A stretch of DNA of 64,000 bases from Nocardioides sp. zg-1228 (lineage in GTDB: Bacteria; Actinomycetota; Actinomycetes; Propionibacteriales; Nocardioidaceae), in assembly GCF_017086465.1 (NCBI RefSeq), contig NZ_CP070961.1, forward strand, positions 3,410,001 to 3,474,000. The letters are read 5' to 3'. This document shows, piece by piece, positions 34,922-44,858 of this stretch (the stretch's first letter is position 1; each line of letters begins with the position of its first letter). Under the pieces are notes generated by a model that saw nothing but the letters and a program-made list of their open reading frames with translations, was not told the DNA's origin and ran no database searches. A program made the translations under genes and the position numbers.

Positions 34922-35802
34922 TCCGCCGCCCGGTCCCGGGTGGCCGCCAGCCCTTCGGCGATCCGGGCGAAGTCGCCCACGTCGAGCACCTCGCCGCGCG
35001 CGGTGGGGTCGACGCCGGCCGCCTCGAGCGCGGCGGTCGCCGCCTCGGCCGAGCCCGCCAGCCCGCGCAGCGCGGCGCGCACCTGCTTGCGCCGCTGGGC
35101 GAAGGCGGCGTCGACGACGGCGAAGACCTCCTCGCGGGTGGCCGTCGTGCGCGGCGGGTCCTGCCGGGTCCAGGCGACGAGCCCGGAGTCGACGTTGGGG
35201 GCGGGCCAGAAGACGTTGCGGCCGATCGTGCCCGCACGGCGCACGTCGGCGAACCAGGCGGCCTTGACGCTCGGCACGCCGTAGGTCTTCGACCCCGGTG
35301 GCGCGGCGAGGCGGTCGGCGACCTCGGCCTGCACCATCACCAGGCCGCGCTCCAGCGAGGGCAGCAGGGTGAGGAGGTGGAGCAGGACGGGCACCGAGAC
35401 GTTGTAGGGCAGGTTGGCCACCAGCGCGGTCGGCGGCGGCCCGGGCACCGACTCCACGCGCATCGCGTCGGCCAGCACGACCTCGAAGCGGTCGGCCTGG
35501 TCGGGGGCGTACGCCGCGATGGTGGCGGGCAGCCGCCCGGCGAGGAGCGGGTCGACCTCGATGGCGATCACCCGGCGGGCGACCGCGAGCAGGGCCAGCG
35601 TGAGCGAGCCCAGGCCCGGGCCGACCTCGACGACGACGTCGTCGGCGGTGATGGCGGACTCGCGCACGATCCGGCGCACGGTGTTGGCGTCGATGACGAA
35701 GTTCTGGCCGCGCTGCTTGGTGGGGCGCAGGTCGAGCTCCGCGGCCAGCTGACGCACCTCGGCCGGCCCGAGGAGCCTCGGGCCGGCCGGGTTCGTGGTC
35801 AT
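34918..35802 (-). CDS. rsmA: 16S rRNA (adenine1518/1519-N6)-dimethyltransferase
   Basis: 294 residues (KsgA family). Motif [13 protein letters not shown] near the N-terminus, SAM motif [17 protein letters not shown] near 60, VEVDP-type acidic residue, and the catalytic NLPYNVSVP. The C-terminal helical domain with [12 protein letters not shown] contacts rRNA. It is encoded immediately upstream of ispE, a conserved actinobacterial order, with rpf upstream. Confidence 0.95.
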   Translation of the reverse strand: MTTNPAGPRLLGPAEVRQLAAELDLRPTKQRGQNFVIDANTVRRIVRESAITADDVVVEVGPGLGSLTLALLAVARRVIAIEVDPLLAGRLPATIAAYAPDQADRFEVVLADAMRVESVPGPPPTALVANLPYNVSVPVLLHLLTLLPSLERGLVMVQAEVADRLAAPPGSKTYGVPSVKAAWFADVRRAGTIGRNVFWPAPNVDSGLVAWTRQDPPRTTATREEVFAVVDAAFAQRRKQVRAALRGLAGSAEAATAALEAAGVDPTARGEVLDVGDFARIAEGLAATRDRAAE

Positions 35803-35831
35803 GATCGCGAAGCCTAGTGGGGGGTCCCCGA

Positions 35832-37259
<1,428 letters not shown>

Positions 37260-38171
37260 CTACCAGGGTCCCCCGAAGGCCACCTCGGTGGTGGCGTCGA
37301 TCGCCCGGCAGAGGTGCTCCAGGTCGGCCTGCAGCACCTCGGCCATCGCCCGCACGGTGTGCGGCACCAGGTAGGACGCGTTGGGTCGTCCGCGCCACGG
37401 CGTCGGGGTCAGGTAGGGCGCGTCCGTCTCCACCAGCACCCGGTCGACGGGCGTGATCGCCAGCGCCTCGCGCAGGGGGGCGGCGTTCTTGAACGTCACC
37501 GTGCCGGCGAAGCTGAGGTGGGCCCCGCGGTCGAGGCACCGGCGCGCGAACGAGGCGTCGCCGGAGAAGCAGTGCATCACCCAGCGCTCGGGGGCACCCT
37601 CCTCGTCGAGGACGCGGAGCACGTCGTCGTGGGCGTCGCGGTCGTGGATGACCAGCGTCTTGTCGAGCCGCTTGGCGAGGTCGATGTGGCGGCGGAAGCT
37701 CTCCTCCTGGGCGGTGCGGCCCTCCTCGCCCGTGCGGAACGTGTCGAGCCCGGTCTCGCCGATGGCGCGCACCTTCGCGTGCGACTGCGCGAGCCGCTCG
37801 ATCTCGTCCAGCGCCTCCTCCAGCCGCCCGGCCTCGGCGAGCCGGGGCGCCTCGTTGGGGTGCAGCGCCACGCCGGCGACCAGGGCGTCGTGCTCGGCCG
37901 CCGCGGCCACCGCCCAGCGGGCGCCCGGCAGGTCACAGCCGATCTGCACGATCCGCGGCACGCCGACGGCCGCCGCCGCCGCGATCGCGTCGCCGGTGTC
38001 GAGCCAGTCGCCGTCGGCGATGTCGAGGTGGCAGTGGTTGTCGACGACGGGGTGCGGCAGCGGCTCCGGCGCAGGCGGGCGCTCGCGGTCGCGCCGGGCT
38101 CCCGACCTCTCCTCGGTGGCGGCGCGGCTGCGGGTCGGCCCCTGCTCCGATGCCTGGTCACCGGTGGACAA
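37260..38171 (-). CDS. TatD-family metal-dependent hydrolase
   Basis: 303 residues from a TTG at 38171, with a polar 40-residue N-terminal extension of uncertain reality. The TIM-barrel metal motifs are VVDNHCHLDIA, GETGLDTFR, VIHDRDAHDD, HCFSG and ETDAPYLTP. TatD proteins are DNases/exonucleases or D-amino-acyl-tRNA-like hydrolases. The gene overlaps the end of rsmI by 14 bp, indicating one transcript. Confidence 0.9.
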   Translation of the reverse strand: MSTGDQASEQGPTRSRAATEERSGARRDRERPPAPEPLPHPVVDNHCHLDIADGDWLDTGDAIAAAAAVGVPRIVQIGCDLPGARWAVAAAAEHDALVAGVALHPNEAPRLAEAGRLEEALDEIERLAQSHAKVRAIGETGLDTFRTGEEGRTAQEESFRRHIDLAKRLDKTLVIHDRDAHDDVLRVLDEEGAPERWVMHCFSGDASFARRCLDRGAHLSFAGTVTFKNAAPLREALAITPVDRVLVETDAPYLTPTPWRGRPNASYLVPHTVRAMAEVLQADLEHLCRAIDATTEVAFGGPW

Positions 38172-38988
38172 CGTCGTACACCTCCCGCTTGGGCAGCCCG
38201 GCCCGACGGGCGACCTCGGCGATCGCCTCCTTGCGGGTCGAGCCGGAGGCCTCCAGGCCCGCCACGGCCGAGCGGATCGAGCCCGGGTCGGTGTCGACGG
38301 CGGGGGCGCCGCTGGAGCCCTCCACCACGATCGTCACCTCGCCGCGGACGCCGTCGGCGGCCCAGGCGGCCAGCTCGGCCAGCGGCCCCCGGCGCACCTC
38401 CTCGTGCGTCTTGGTGAGCTCGCGGCACACCGCGGCCGGGCGGTCGTCGCCCAGCGCGTCGGCCATCGCCGCCAACGCGGCCTCGGTGCGGTGCGGCGCC
38501 TCGAAGAAGACCATGGTCCGCTCCTCGGCGGCCAGGGCGGCCAGGCGACGCCCGCGCTCCCCGGCCTTGCGGGGCAGGAAGCCCTCGAAGCAGAACCGGT
38601 CGACCGGGAGGCCGCTGACGGCGAGCGCGGTGAGCACCGCGCTCGGCCCCGGCACCGCCGTGACGCGTACGTCGTGCTCGACCGCGGCCGCGACCAGCCG
38701 GTAGCCGGGGTCGGAGACGCTGGGCATCCCGGCGTCGGTCACCAGCACGACCCGCTCGCCGGCGAGCAGCGCCTCCAGCAGCACGGGCGTGCGCGCCTGC
38801 TCGTTGCCCTCGAAGTAGGACACCACCCGCCCGCGCAGCGTGATGCCCAGGTCGGCGCAGAGCCGCTTGAGCCGCCGGGTGTCCTCGGCGGCGACCACGT
38901 CGGCGCCGGACAGCTCAGCCGCCAGCCGCGGTGGCGCGTCGCCGGCCTGCCCGATCGGGGTGCCCGCGAGGACCAGGACGCCAGTCAA
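38158..38988 (-). CDS. rsmI: 16S rRNA (cytidine1402-2'-O)-methyltransferase
   Basis: 276 residues of the tetrapyrrole-methylase fold. Motifs LVLAGTPIGQAGD, AAEDTRRLKRL, VSYFEGNE, VTDAGMPSVSDPGYRLV, VPGPSAVLTALAVSGLP and FFEAPHRTEA are all those of RsmI. It modifies C1402 in the ribosomal decoding centre. Upstream it is divergent from the O-mannosyltransferase gene, the conserved actinobacterial arrangement. Confidence 0.96.
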   Translation of the reverse strand: MTGVLVLAGTPIGQAGDAPPRLAAELSGADVVAAEDTRRLKRLCADLGITLRGRVVSYFEGNEQARTPVLLEALLAGERVVLVTDAGMPSVSDPGYRLVAAAVEHDVRVTAVPGPSAVLTALAVSGLPVDRFCFEGFLPRKAGERGRRLAALAAEERTMVFFEAPHRTEAALAAMADALGDDRPAAVCRELTKTHEEVRRGPLAELAAWAADGVRGEVTIVVEGSSGAPAVDTDPGSIRSAVAGLEASGSTRKEAIAEVARRAGLPKREVYDVVHR

Positions 38989-39178
38989 GCGGGGTCCCCG
39001 CGGCGTTGTTCGGAGGAGCGGAGCGGAGGAGAAGAACGTCGGGGGGTGCTCATGGGTTCACCGTAGATGTTCGCCGCGGGGGTCCGGCTCCCGGCTCCGC
39101 CGCGGTCGGCGACGACGCGGTCGCGCCCGGCCGTGCGTACGCCCGTGGCCTCGCGCGGGTCTGGCTAGAGTGCCTCGC

Positions 39179-40759
39179 GTGACTCCGACGGCGGCCGAGC
39201 GCAATCGCCCGCGCTGGCGATCGGAGGACCCGGTGCTCGGGTGGGCGGGCGCGCTCTGCCTGGCCGCCCTCGCCTTCTTCCTGCGGCGCTGGCACCTCGG
39301 CACGCCCCACGCGTTCGCCTTCGACGAGACCTACTACGCCAAGGACGCGTGGTCGCTGCTCAACCACGGCTACGTGCGCGACTACGTCGAGGACGCCGAC
39401 AAGACGATCCTCAACGGCAGCCTCACCGGGTTGTTCGAGGACGGACCGTCGATGATCGTGCACCCCGAGGTCGGCAAGTGGCTGATCGCCGCGGGGATCA
39501 AGGTCTTCGGGATGGACCCCACCGGCTGGCGCACGGCGTCGGCGGTGGTGGGCGCGCTCATGGTGCTGCTGATGTGCCGGTTCGTCCGTCGCGTCACCGG
39601 CTCCACTGTGCTGGGTCTCGTCGGCGGGCTGCTGCTCTCGATCGACGGCCTGCAGCTCGTGCTGTCGCGGCTGGCGCTGCTCGACATCTTCCTCGCGTTC
39701 TTCACCCTCTGCGGCGTGCACTGCGTGGTCGCGGACCGCCAGTGGCTGCGCGACCGGCTGGCGTCCGGCGGCGGCCGTCGCGGTCTCTTCTGGTGGCGCC
39801 CGTGGCTGGTCGCCGGAGGCGTCGCGTTCGGGCTCGCCTGCGGCACCAAGTGGTCGGCCGTCTACGGCCTGGCCGTCTTCGGTCTGCTCGCATGGCTGTG
39901 GAGCGCCGGCGCCCGCCGCGCGTTCGGCCAGCGCCGACCGCTGCTGCGCTCGGTCGTCCTCGACGGCATCCCGGCGTTCGTCGCCCTCGTCGGCGTCGCG
40001 CTGGCGACGTACGTCGCGTCGTGGACGGGCTGGCTGATCCATGCCGACGCCTACGAGGAGGCCTTCAGCAACACGCAGTACACGTCCTACGGCGGCGGCG
40101 AGCCGTGGCCCACCGCGAGCGAGCCCGACGCCGAGGGGCTGGGCGAGGTGGCCCAGTCGCTGCGCTCGCTGTGGTCCTACCACCAGGACGTCTACACGTT
40201 CCACAGCCACTTCCTCGACGACTCCTCCCACGTCTACGCCTCCAAGCCGTCGACCTGGCTGGTGATCGGCCGTCCGGTCGGCGTCGACGCCCAGACCGAC
40301 ATCCAGCCGGGATCGCAGGGGTGCCAGGCACCGTCCGGCTCGAGCTGCATCCGGCAGGTCCTGCTGATCGGCAACCCGGTGATCTGGTGGGGCGGCTGCC
40401 TGGCCATGGTCGCCTCGCTGCTGCTGTGGATCGGCGCCCGCGACTGGCGACACGGGGTGGCCGTCGCCGGCCTCGCCAGCACCTGGCTGCCGTGGTTCGC
40501 CTACGACGACCGGCCCATCTTCTTCTTCTACGCGATCACCGCCCTGCCCTTCCTGGTGCTCTCGATCGTGCTCGCGATGGGCCACCTCATCGGCACCTCC
40601 GACGTCCCGACCCCGCGCCGCACGTTCGGCGTGGTGGTGGCCGGCAGCTACACGGTGCTCGCCCTGATCGCGTTCGCGTGGTTCTGGCCGATCTGGACCG
40701 ACGCGCTGCTGACGAAGTCGGAGTGGAACGCCCGCATCTGGTTCCTGCGCTGGATCTGA
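39179..40759 (+). CDS. pmt: Dolichyl-phosphate-mannose--protein mannosyltransferase
   Basis: 526 residues from a GTG at 39179. GT39-type integral membrane enzyme with about ten helices. The conserved first extracytoplasmic acidic pair is Asp49-Glu50 (AFDETYYAKD), and the HPEVGKWLIA loop binds the substrate. The SHVYASKPSTWLVIGRPV region and terminal WFWPIWTDALL are typical of actinobacterial Pmt. It transfers mannose from polyprenyl-phosphate-mannose to secreted proteins during translocation. The frame extends upstream to 38840, but that part overlaps rsmI antisense and is not homologous. Confidence 0.94.
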   Translation: MTPTAAERNRPRWRSEDPVLGWAGALCLAALAFFLRRWHLGTPHAFAFDETYYAKDAWSLLNHGYVRDYVEDADKTILNGSLTGLFEDGPSMIVHPEVGKWLIAAGIKVFGMDPTGWRTASAVVGALMVLLMCRFVRRVTGSTVLGLVGGLLLSIDGLQLVLSRLALLDIFLAFFTLCGVHCVVADRQWLRDRLASGGGRRGLFWWRPWLVAGGVAFGLACGTKWSAVYGLAVFGLLAWLWSAGARRAFGQRRPLLRSVVLDGIPAFVALVGVALATYVASWTGWLIHADAYEEAFSNTQYTSYGGGEPWPTASEPDAEGLGEVAQSLRSLWSYHQDVYTFHSHFLDDSSHVYASKPSTWLVIGRPVGVDAQTDIQPGSQGCQAPSGSSCIRQVLLIGNPVIWWGGCLAMVASLLLWIGARDWRHGVAVAGLASTWLPWFAYDDRPIFFFYAITALPFLVLSIVLAMGHLIGTSDVPTPRRTFGVVVAGSYTVLALIAFAWFWPIWTDALLTKSEWNARIWFLRWI

Positions 40760-40915
40760 CGCCCGCCCGCTCCCCCCGAACCCGGCACGAATTGTCGCGG
40801 TTGTCTCAAGATGGTCCGCACTTCCGCGCGTGCCCATTCTCTTTGCGCTCGCGTCCGATGACGATGGGCCGACCCGGGCTGCTGCCGGGTGTCGACGCGA
40901 GGAGGGGGCGTTGCG

Positions 40916-41143
40916 ATGGACTCGACGATGATTCATGTCTGCCTGCAGACCGAGGGAGCGCCCAGGGGCGACGACCACGAGCTCGGCGAGCGCTGGGTGT
41001 GCGGGTGCGGCGACAACTTCGTCTACCGCGAGGGCTTCAACCGCGCCGGCTACGTCTGTGTCGAGTGGTGGCCCGCCCCCGCGATCCCGCGGCCGCGTCG
41101 CTCGATGCGTCGCGGACTGCTCTTCGGCCAGCGCAAGGGCTGA
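40916..41143 (+). CDS. Small conserved-looking protein with CGC-type motif
   Basis: 75 residues from ATG 40916, with GGAGGGGG upstream. HVCLQTEGAPRG near the start and ERWVCGCGDNFVYREGFNRAG in the middle could hold a small metal site or simply a compact beta fold; only three cysteines cluster (C10, C29, C31 approximately). The C-terminus is basic. The upstream 156 bp include AT-richer sequence and probably the promoter. No family is recognised. Confidence 0.6.
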   Translation: MDSTMIHVCLQTEGAPRGDDHELGERWVCGCGDNFVYREGFNRAGYVCVEWWPAPAIPRPRRSMRRGLLFGQRKG

Positions 41144-41178
41144 CGCCGCAGGTCGTCACCAGGTCGTCACCAGGTCGG

Positions 41179-41790
41179 TCACCAGGCGCCCGGGAACCTC
41201 GTCGACCCGACGATCGCGAACAGCGAGACCACCAGCGAGACGACGACGGCGATCAGCGCCGCCTCCCCGACCCACCGCCGACCGGGCACCGCCAGCAGCA
41301 CCAGGCCGGCGACCCCGACGACGGCGGGCAGCACCCAGAACGACAGGACGGCCGACAACAGCCCGGCCAGCACCGCGAGCCCCACGCCGGCGACGGCCGC
41401 CCAGAGCAGCGGCACCGGGCGCGCCCCACGCGGCAGGCCGACCTCGGTGACGGGTCCGGACGCCGGCAGCTGGTCGGGGGCCAGCACCCGCAGCAGGAGC
41501 GTGATCGTCGCCGGGTCGGCCACCACGACCACGTCGCGGAAGCGGTCGGCGACCGCGTGGCGGCGTACGACCTCGTCGAGCCGGTGCCCGCGGTCCACGC
41601 CGGGGAAGCGCACCGGCGCGAGCAGCACCTCGGGATGGGCGGGGCGTCCGAGCGCCTGGACCACGCGCTTGCCCTCGACCGTCGGGGCGGTGACGACGGT
41701 CGCGGAGGAGCCGAGCCCGGACCGCACGCGCGCGAGCTCGTCGGCGCCGGCCTGCGTGCTGACCACGAGGATCCGCTGGTAGTCGGTCAC
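41179..41790 (-). CDS. Membrane protein of unknown function
   Basis: 203 residues from a GTG at 41790. The first 115 residues look like a soluble alpha/beta domain (ILVVSTQAGADELARVR, VVVVADPATITLLLRVL). The rest has about three membrane helices (LLWAAVAGVGLAVLAGLLSA, FWVLPAVVGVAGLVLLAV, ALIAVVVSLVVSLFAIV). It is divergent from the molybdopterin gene. Function not recognised. Confidence 0.65.
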   Translation of the reverse strand: MTDYQRILVVSTQAGADELARVRSGLGSSATVVTAPTVEGKRVVQALGRPAHPEVLLAPVRFPGVDRGHRLDEVVRRHAVADRFRDVVVVADPATITLLLRVLAPDQLPASGPVTEVGLPRGARPVPLLWAAVAGVGLAVLAGLLSAVLSFWVLPAVVGVAGLVLLAVPGRRWVGEAALIAVVVSLVVSLFAIVGSTRFPGAW

Positions 41791-41881
41791 GCTCAGACGG
41801 TAGTCCGCCCCACGGGGTCCCACGACCGGCGCCGCGGCGGCAGACTGTCGGACGAGTCCCCTGATCCCTCTGGAGCAGACC

Positions 41882-42490
41882 ATGCCCGTCACCCGAGGCT
41901 TCCACCGCCGTCGTCCCGAGCCGCAGCACGGCCGCCTGCCACCGGGGCAGTACGACACCGGGTCGTCGTGGCCGGTGCTGAGCGCCGAGGCCACCCCGCA
42001 GCAGCCGGCCGAGACGTGGACGCTGAGCGTCGACGGGCTGGTGGCGTCGCCGCACACGTGGAGCTGGTCGGAGCTGCACGCCTTCCCCGGGTCGACGTTC
42101 TTCGGCGACATCCACTGCGTCACCACCTGGTCGAAGTTCGACACCACCTTCAGCGGCGTCAGCGTGGACGACCTCCTCGACGTCGCGGCGCCCGAGGGCT
42201 CGGCCGGCTACGTGATGGCGCACTCGATCACCGGCTACACCACCAACCTGCCGCTCGCCGACGTCACCGGCGGCAAGGCGTGGGTGGTGTGGAGCTTCGA
42301 CGGCGAGCCGCTCCCCCGCCAGCACGGCGGGCCGCTGCGGCTGCTCGTGCCGCACCTCTACTTCTGGAAGTCCGCCAAGTGGCTCTCCCGGCTCGAGCTG
42401 ATGGCCGAGGACCGGCCGGGCTTCTGGGAGCAGAACGGCTACCACGACCGCGGCGACCCGTGGCTCGAGCAGCGCTACCAGGGCGACTGA
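41882..42490 (+). CDS. Molybdopterin-dependent oxidoreductase (sulfite-oxidase/MsrP-like domain)
   Basis: 202 residues matching a single oxidoreductase molybdopterin domain: the Mo-ligand cysteine lies in FFGDIHCVTTWSKFD near 79, with HSITGYTTNLPL and the RQHGGPLRLLVPHLYFWKSAKWLSRLEL pterin-binding segment. No twin-arginine or Sec signal is visible, so it appears cytoplasmic, unlike MsrP. The next gene, one base downstream, encodes a flavin reductase that likely feeds it electrons. Substrate unknown. Confidence 0.88.
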   Translation: MPVTRGFHRRRPEPQHGRLPPGQYDTGSSWPVLSAEATPQQPAETWTLSVDGLVASPHTWSWSELHAFPGSTFFGDIHCVTTWSKFDTTFSGVSVDDLLDVAAPEGSAGYVMAHSITGYTTNLPLADVTGGKAWVVWSFDGEPLPRQHGGPLRLLVPHLYFWKSAKWLSRLELMAEDRPGFWEQNGYHDRGDPWLEQRYQGD

Positions 42491-42491
42491 C

Positions 42492-43199
42492 GTGGCCCCG
42501 GCGCCCCTGGCGGCCTGGACCGACGGCCGCATCATCGCCAAGGACATGCCGACCCCGACCACGGTGCGGCTGCGGATGCACGTCGAGGGCCGGCCCCGCC
42601 ACCTGCCCGGGCAGCACTACCTGGTGCGGCTGCGTGCCCCCGACGGCTACACGGCCCAGCGGTCGTACTCCCTGGCCTCCGACACCGACGACCCGCTCCT
42701 CGAGCTGCTCATCGAGCGGCAGCCGGACGGCGAGGTCTCGGAGTTCCTCGCCGACGTCGCCGAGGTGGGCGACGTGCTCGAGCTGCGCGGGCCGATCGGC
42801 CGCTGGTTCGTCTGGGACACCGAGACCCCCGTCCTGTGCCTCGTCGGCGGCACCGGGGTCGTGCCCGCCGTGGCGATGGCGCGCACGGCACGACGGCTGG
42901 GCCGCACCGACCTGCTGCGCATCGCCGCGGTGGGCCGCAGCCGCGAGGAGCTCCCCTATGCCGCCGAGCTCGAGCGTCACGGCGCCACGATGGCCTGGAC
43001 CCGCGCCGACGTGGACGGCCGGCCCGCCGGACCGTTCACGGTCGAGGAGCTCACCCCGCTGCTGGACGGCGTCGAGCTCGGCTTCGTGTGCGGGTCGGCC
43101 CGGTTCGCGGCGTACGCCGAGGAGCTGCTCGTCGCGTGCGGCCTCGCCCCCGCGTCGATCCGGGTGGAGCGCTTCGGGCCCACGGGCGACTCGGCCTGA
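42492..43199 (+). CDS. FAD/NAD(P)-binding ferredoxin-reductase-type oxidoreductase
   Basis: 235 residues from a GTG at 42492. FAD-binding barrel with RSYSLAS (flavin motif RxYS) near 57, then the NAD(P) domain with LCLVGGTGVVPAVAMAR near 115 and the terminal GFVCGSARFAAYAEELLVACG. No iron-sulfur domain is present. Coupling to the molybdopterin oxidoreductase suggests a two-component redox system. Confidence 0.88.
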   Translation: MAPAPLAAWTDGRIIAKDMPTPTTVRLRMHVEGRPRHLPGQHYLVRLRAPDGYTAQRSYSLASDTDDPLLELLIERQPDGEVSEFLADVAEVGDVLELRGPIGRWFVWDTETPVLCLVGGTGVVPAVAMARTARRLGRTDLLRIAAVGRSREELPYAAELERHGATMAWTRADVDGRPAGPFTVEELTPLLDGVELGFVCGSARFAAYAEELLVACGLAPASIRVERFGPTGDSA

Positions 43200-43263
43200 G
43201 CCGGGGCAGCGGGGGGCCTCGGCGTCCGCGCCCCGACTCAAGCGGTCACATGTCCGCTCAACC

Positions 43264-43279
43264 ACCCGGATCCGGGTGT
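43264..43279. terminator. Perfect 16-bp palindrome in a convergent gap
   Basis: CACCCGGATCCGGGTG lies between the convergent stops of the flavin reductase (43199) and the S8 peptidase (43396). A further small stem AGCGG-N8-CCGCT precedes it at about 43239-43256. Probably a terminator without U-tract. The remaining 100 bases hold nothing recognisable. Confidence 0.45.
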
Positions 43280-43395
43280 CCTAGCGGGGACGAGGGTGTC
43301 TTGGCTGGCCCGCCCTGAAGGCTCGGGGCAGGCCCAGCGTGGGAGGCGCCGATCGTGTCGCCACCCGAACGACCGACGTGTGCGAGCAGTACGGC

Positions 43396-44676
43396 TCAGG
43401 CGTCGTAGGGCTGGCGCAACCCCTGGAGCGGCCCCACGGCAGGGTCGGACATGTACACGCTGGTCGCCAGCACGGCATGGGCGGCGTCGGCGGCCGACGA
43501 GCCCGACGCGTAGATCTCCCGGGCGATGAGGCCGGCGACCACGGGCGCGGAGAACGACGTGCCGGACCACCGCGCCATGCCGGTGTTGAAGACCCGGACG
43601 TCGCCCTTGCTGGGCGTCTCCTCGCAGGTGAAGGTGCCGTCGGGGAACGCGTTGACGATGTTGCGTCCCAGGGCGTAGACGTCGGCGGAGACGCCGTAGT
43701 TGGAGTAGCTCGAGACGCGGCCGTCATGGTCGAGGGACCCGACGCCGATCGCCCACGGGGCAGCGGCCGGCCAGAACGGGGCGGGCGACGCGTCGTTGCC
43801 CGCGGCCGCGACGAGCACGCAGTCGCGCTCCTTGAGCAGGGTCTCGTAGAAGACCTCGAAGGCGAGGGAGGGGAGGTCGTCGTGGGTGCGGCAGCCCGCG
43901 GAGAGGTTGATGACCTTCGCGTCGCGGGCGAGGGCCTCCTCGAGCTGGTCGACGATCCGCGACTCGAGGATGCCCCCGCCGCCGGCGCCGCCGATGCAGA
44001 ACCCCTCGACGTAGATGTCGGTGTGGGGGGCGAGGCAGCGGATGATGCCCGCGATGAACGTGCCGTGCCCGGCGTACTCGCGAAGGTCGGGCCCGTTGAG
44101 CTCGTCGTCGCCCTCGACGCCCGCCAGCCACGGGGTGCGCGGGTCCGTCGCGGCCGGCGGGTGCCAGCCGGAGTCGACCACCGAGACCCGCACCGGCTTG
44201 CGCTTGCGCCTGCGGGGCTCGCACTGCCCCGGCCACGGCTCCTTCAGGCCCGTCTCCTCCGGCTCGATCGCCGGGCAGAGGGTGCCACCGCCCGGCGCGA
44301 CGTGGATCCAGTGGTCGAGGGTCACGTCGCCCGGCGGGAAGTCGCCGATGCGCCGCAGCTCGGTCACGACGTCGGGAAGCGACAGCCCGGCGCGGCGGGG
44401 TGGGAGCCGGTAGCGGACCAGCCGGCCCTGGACCGACTCCTCGGCCCGCGTGAGCTCACCGTCGAGCAGCTCGTCCTTGGTGGCCGCGACGGCCCGCTCG
44501 AACGCCTCCACGGCGCTCGTGCGCACCAGCAGGTGATCGGGGTCGAAGAGGAAGGTGAAGTCAGCGGGAGCCTCGGTGTTCCACGCCACGGCATCGCCGT
44601 TGGCCTCGTGGAAGTTCAGCACTTGGTCGGTCAGCTTGCGACGGGCGTCGTCCTTGATCTCGTGGTCGTGAGCCAT
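43396..44676 (-). CDS. S8 (subtilisin-type) serine peptidase without export signal
   Basis: 426 residues. The catalytic triad is Asp168 (SVVDSGW), His204 (GHGTFIAG) and Ser374 (SGTSFSAPVVAG), with oxyanion Asn294 (AAGND). The N-terminus (MAHDHEIKDDARRKL) is hydrophilic, with no signal peptide or anchor, so it should stay in the cytoplasm. The first 160 residues form a prodomain-like region of unknown fold followed by a basic linker PRRRKRKPV. It is divergent from the TPR-CHAT protease gene with 182 bp between starts; the two probably act together. Confidence 0.9.
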   Translation of the reverse strand: MAHDHEIKDDARRKLTDQVLNFHEANGDAVAWNTEAPADFTFLFDPDHLLVRTSAVEAFERAVAATKDELLDGELTRAEESVQGRLVRYRLPPRRAGLSLPDVVTELRRIGDFPPGDVTLDHWIHVAPGGGTLCPAIEPEETGLKEPWPGQCEPRRRKRKPVRVSVVDSGWHPPAATDPRTPWLAGVEGDDELNGPDLREYAGHGTFIAGIIRCLAPHTDIYVEGFCIGGAGGGGILESRIVDQLEEALARDAKVINLSAGCRTHDDLPSLAFEVFYETLLKERDCVLVAAAGNDASPAPFWPAAAPWAIGVGSLDHDGRVSSYSNYGVSADVYALGRNIVNAFPDGTFTCEETPSKGDVRVFNTGMARWSGTSFSAPVVAGLIAREIYASGSSAADAAHAVLATSVYMSDPAVGPLQGLRQPYDA

Positions 44677-44858
44677 GCTCGGACACTAGACCCACTCGGG
44701 GGCGGCGAGGACGGTTTGCCGCGGTCGGATTTCACCGCGCGGAACGGCCTGCGCGCACCGGCGCGTCCACGTGGCGCCGAGCGTGCCTGGGGAGCGGCGT
44801 ACGTCAGTAGGATCCCGGTGGGGCGCGCATCGGGGGTGCACCCGCGAGAGGGGGCCCG

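Noticed and set aside
40889..40915. Upstream GTG start for the 75-residue protein
   Set aside because: The ATG at 40916 has GGAGGGGG at the right distance, while the GTG at 40889 has none.
39241..43284. A 1347-codon plus-strand frame covering pmt to the flavin reductase
   Set aside because: Overlaps four supported genes out of frame; no motifs.
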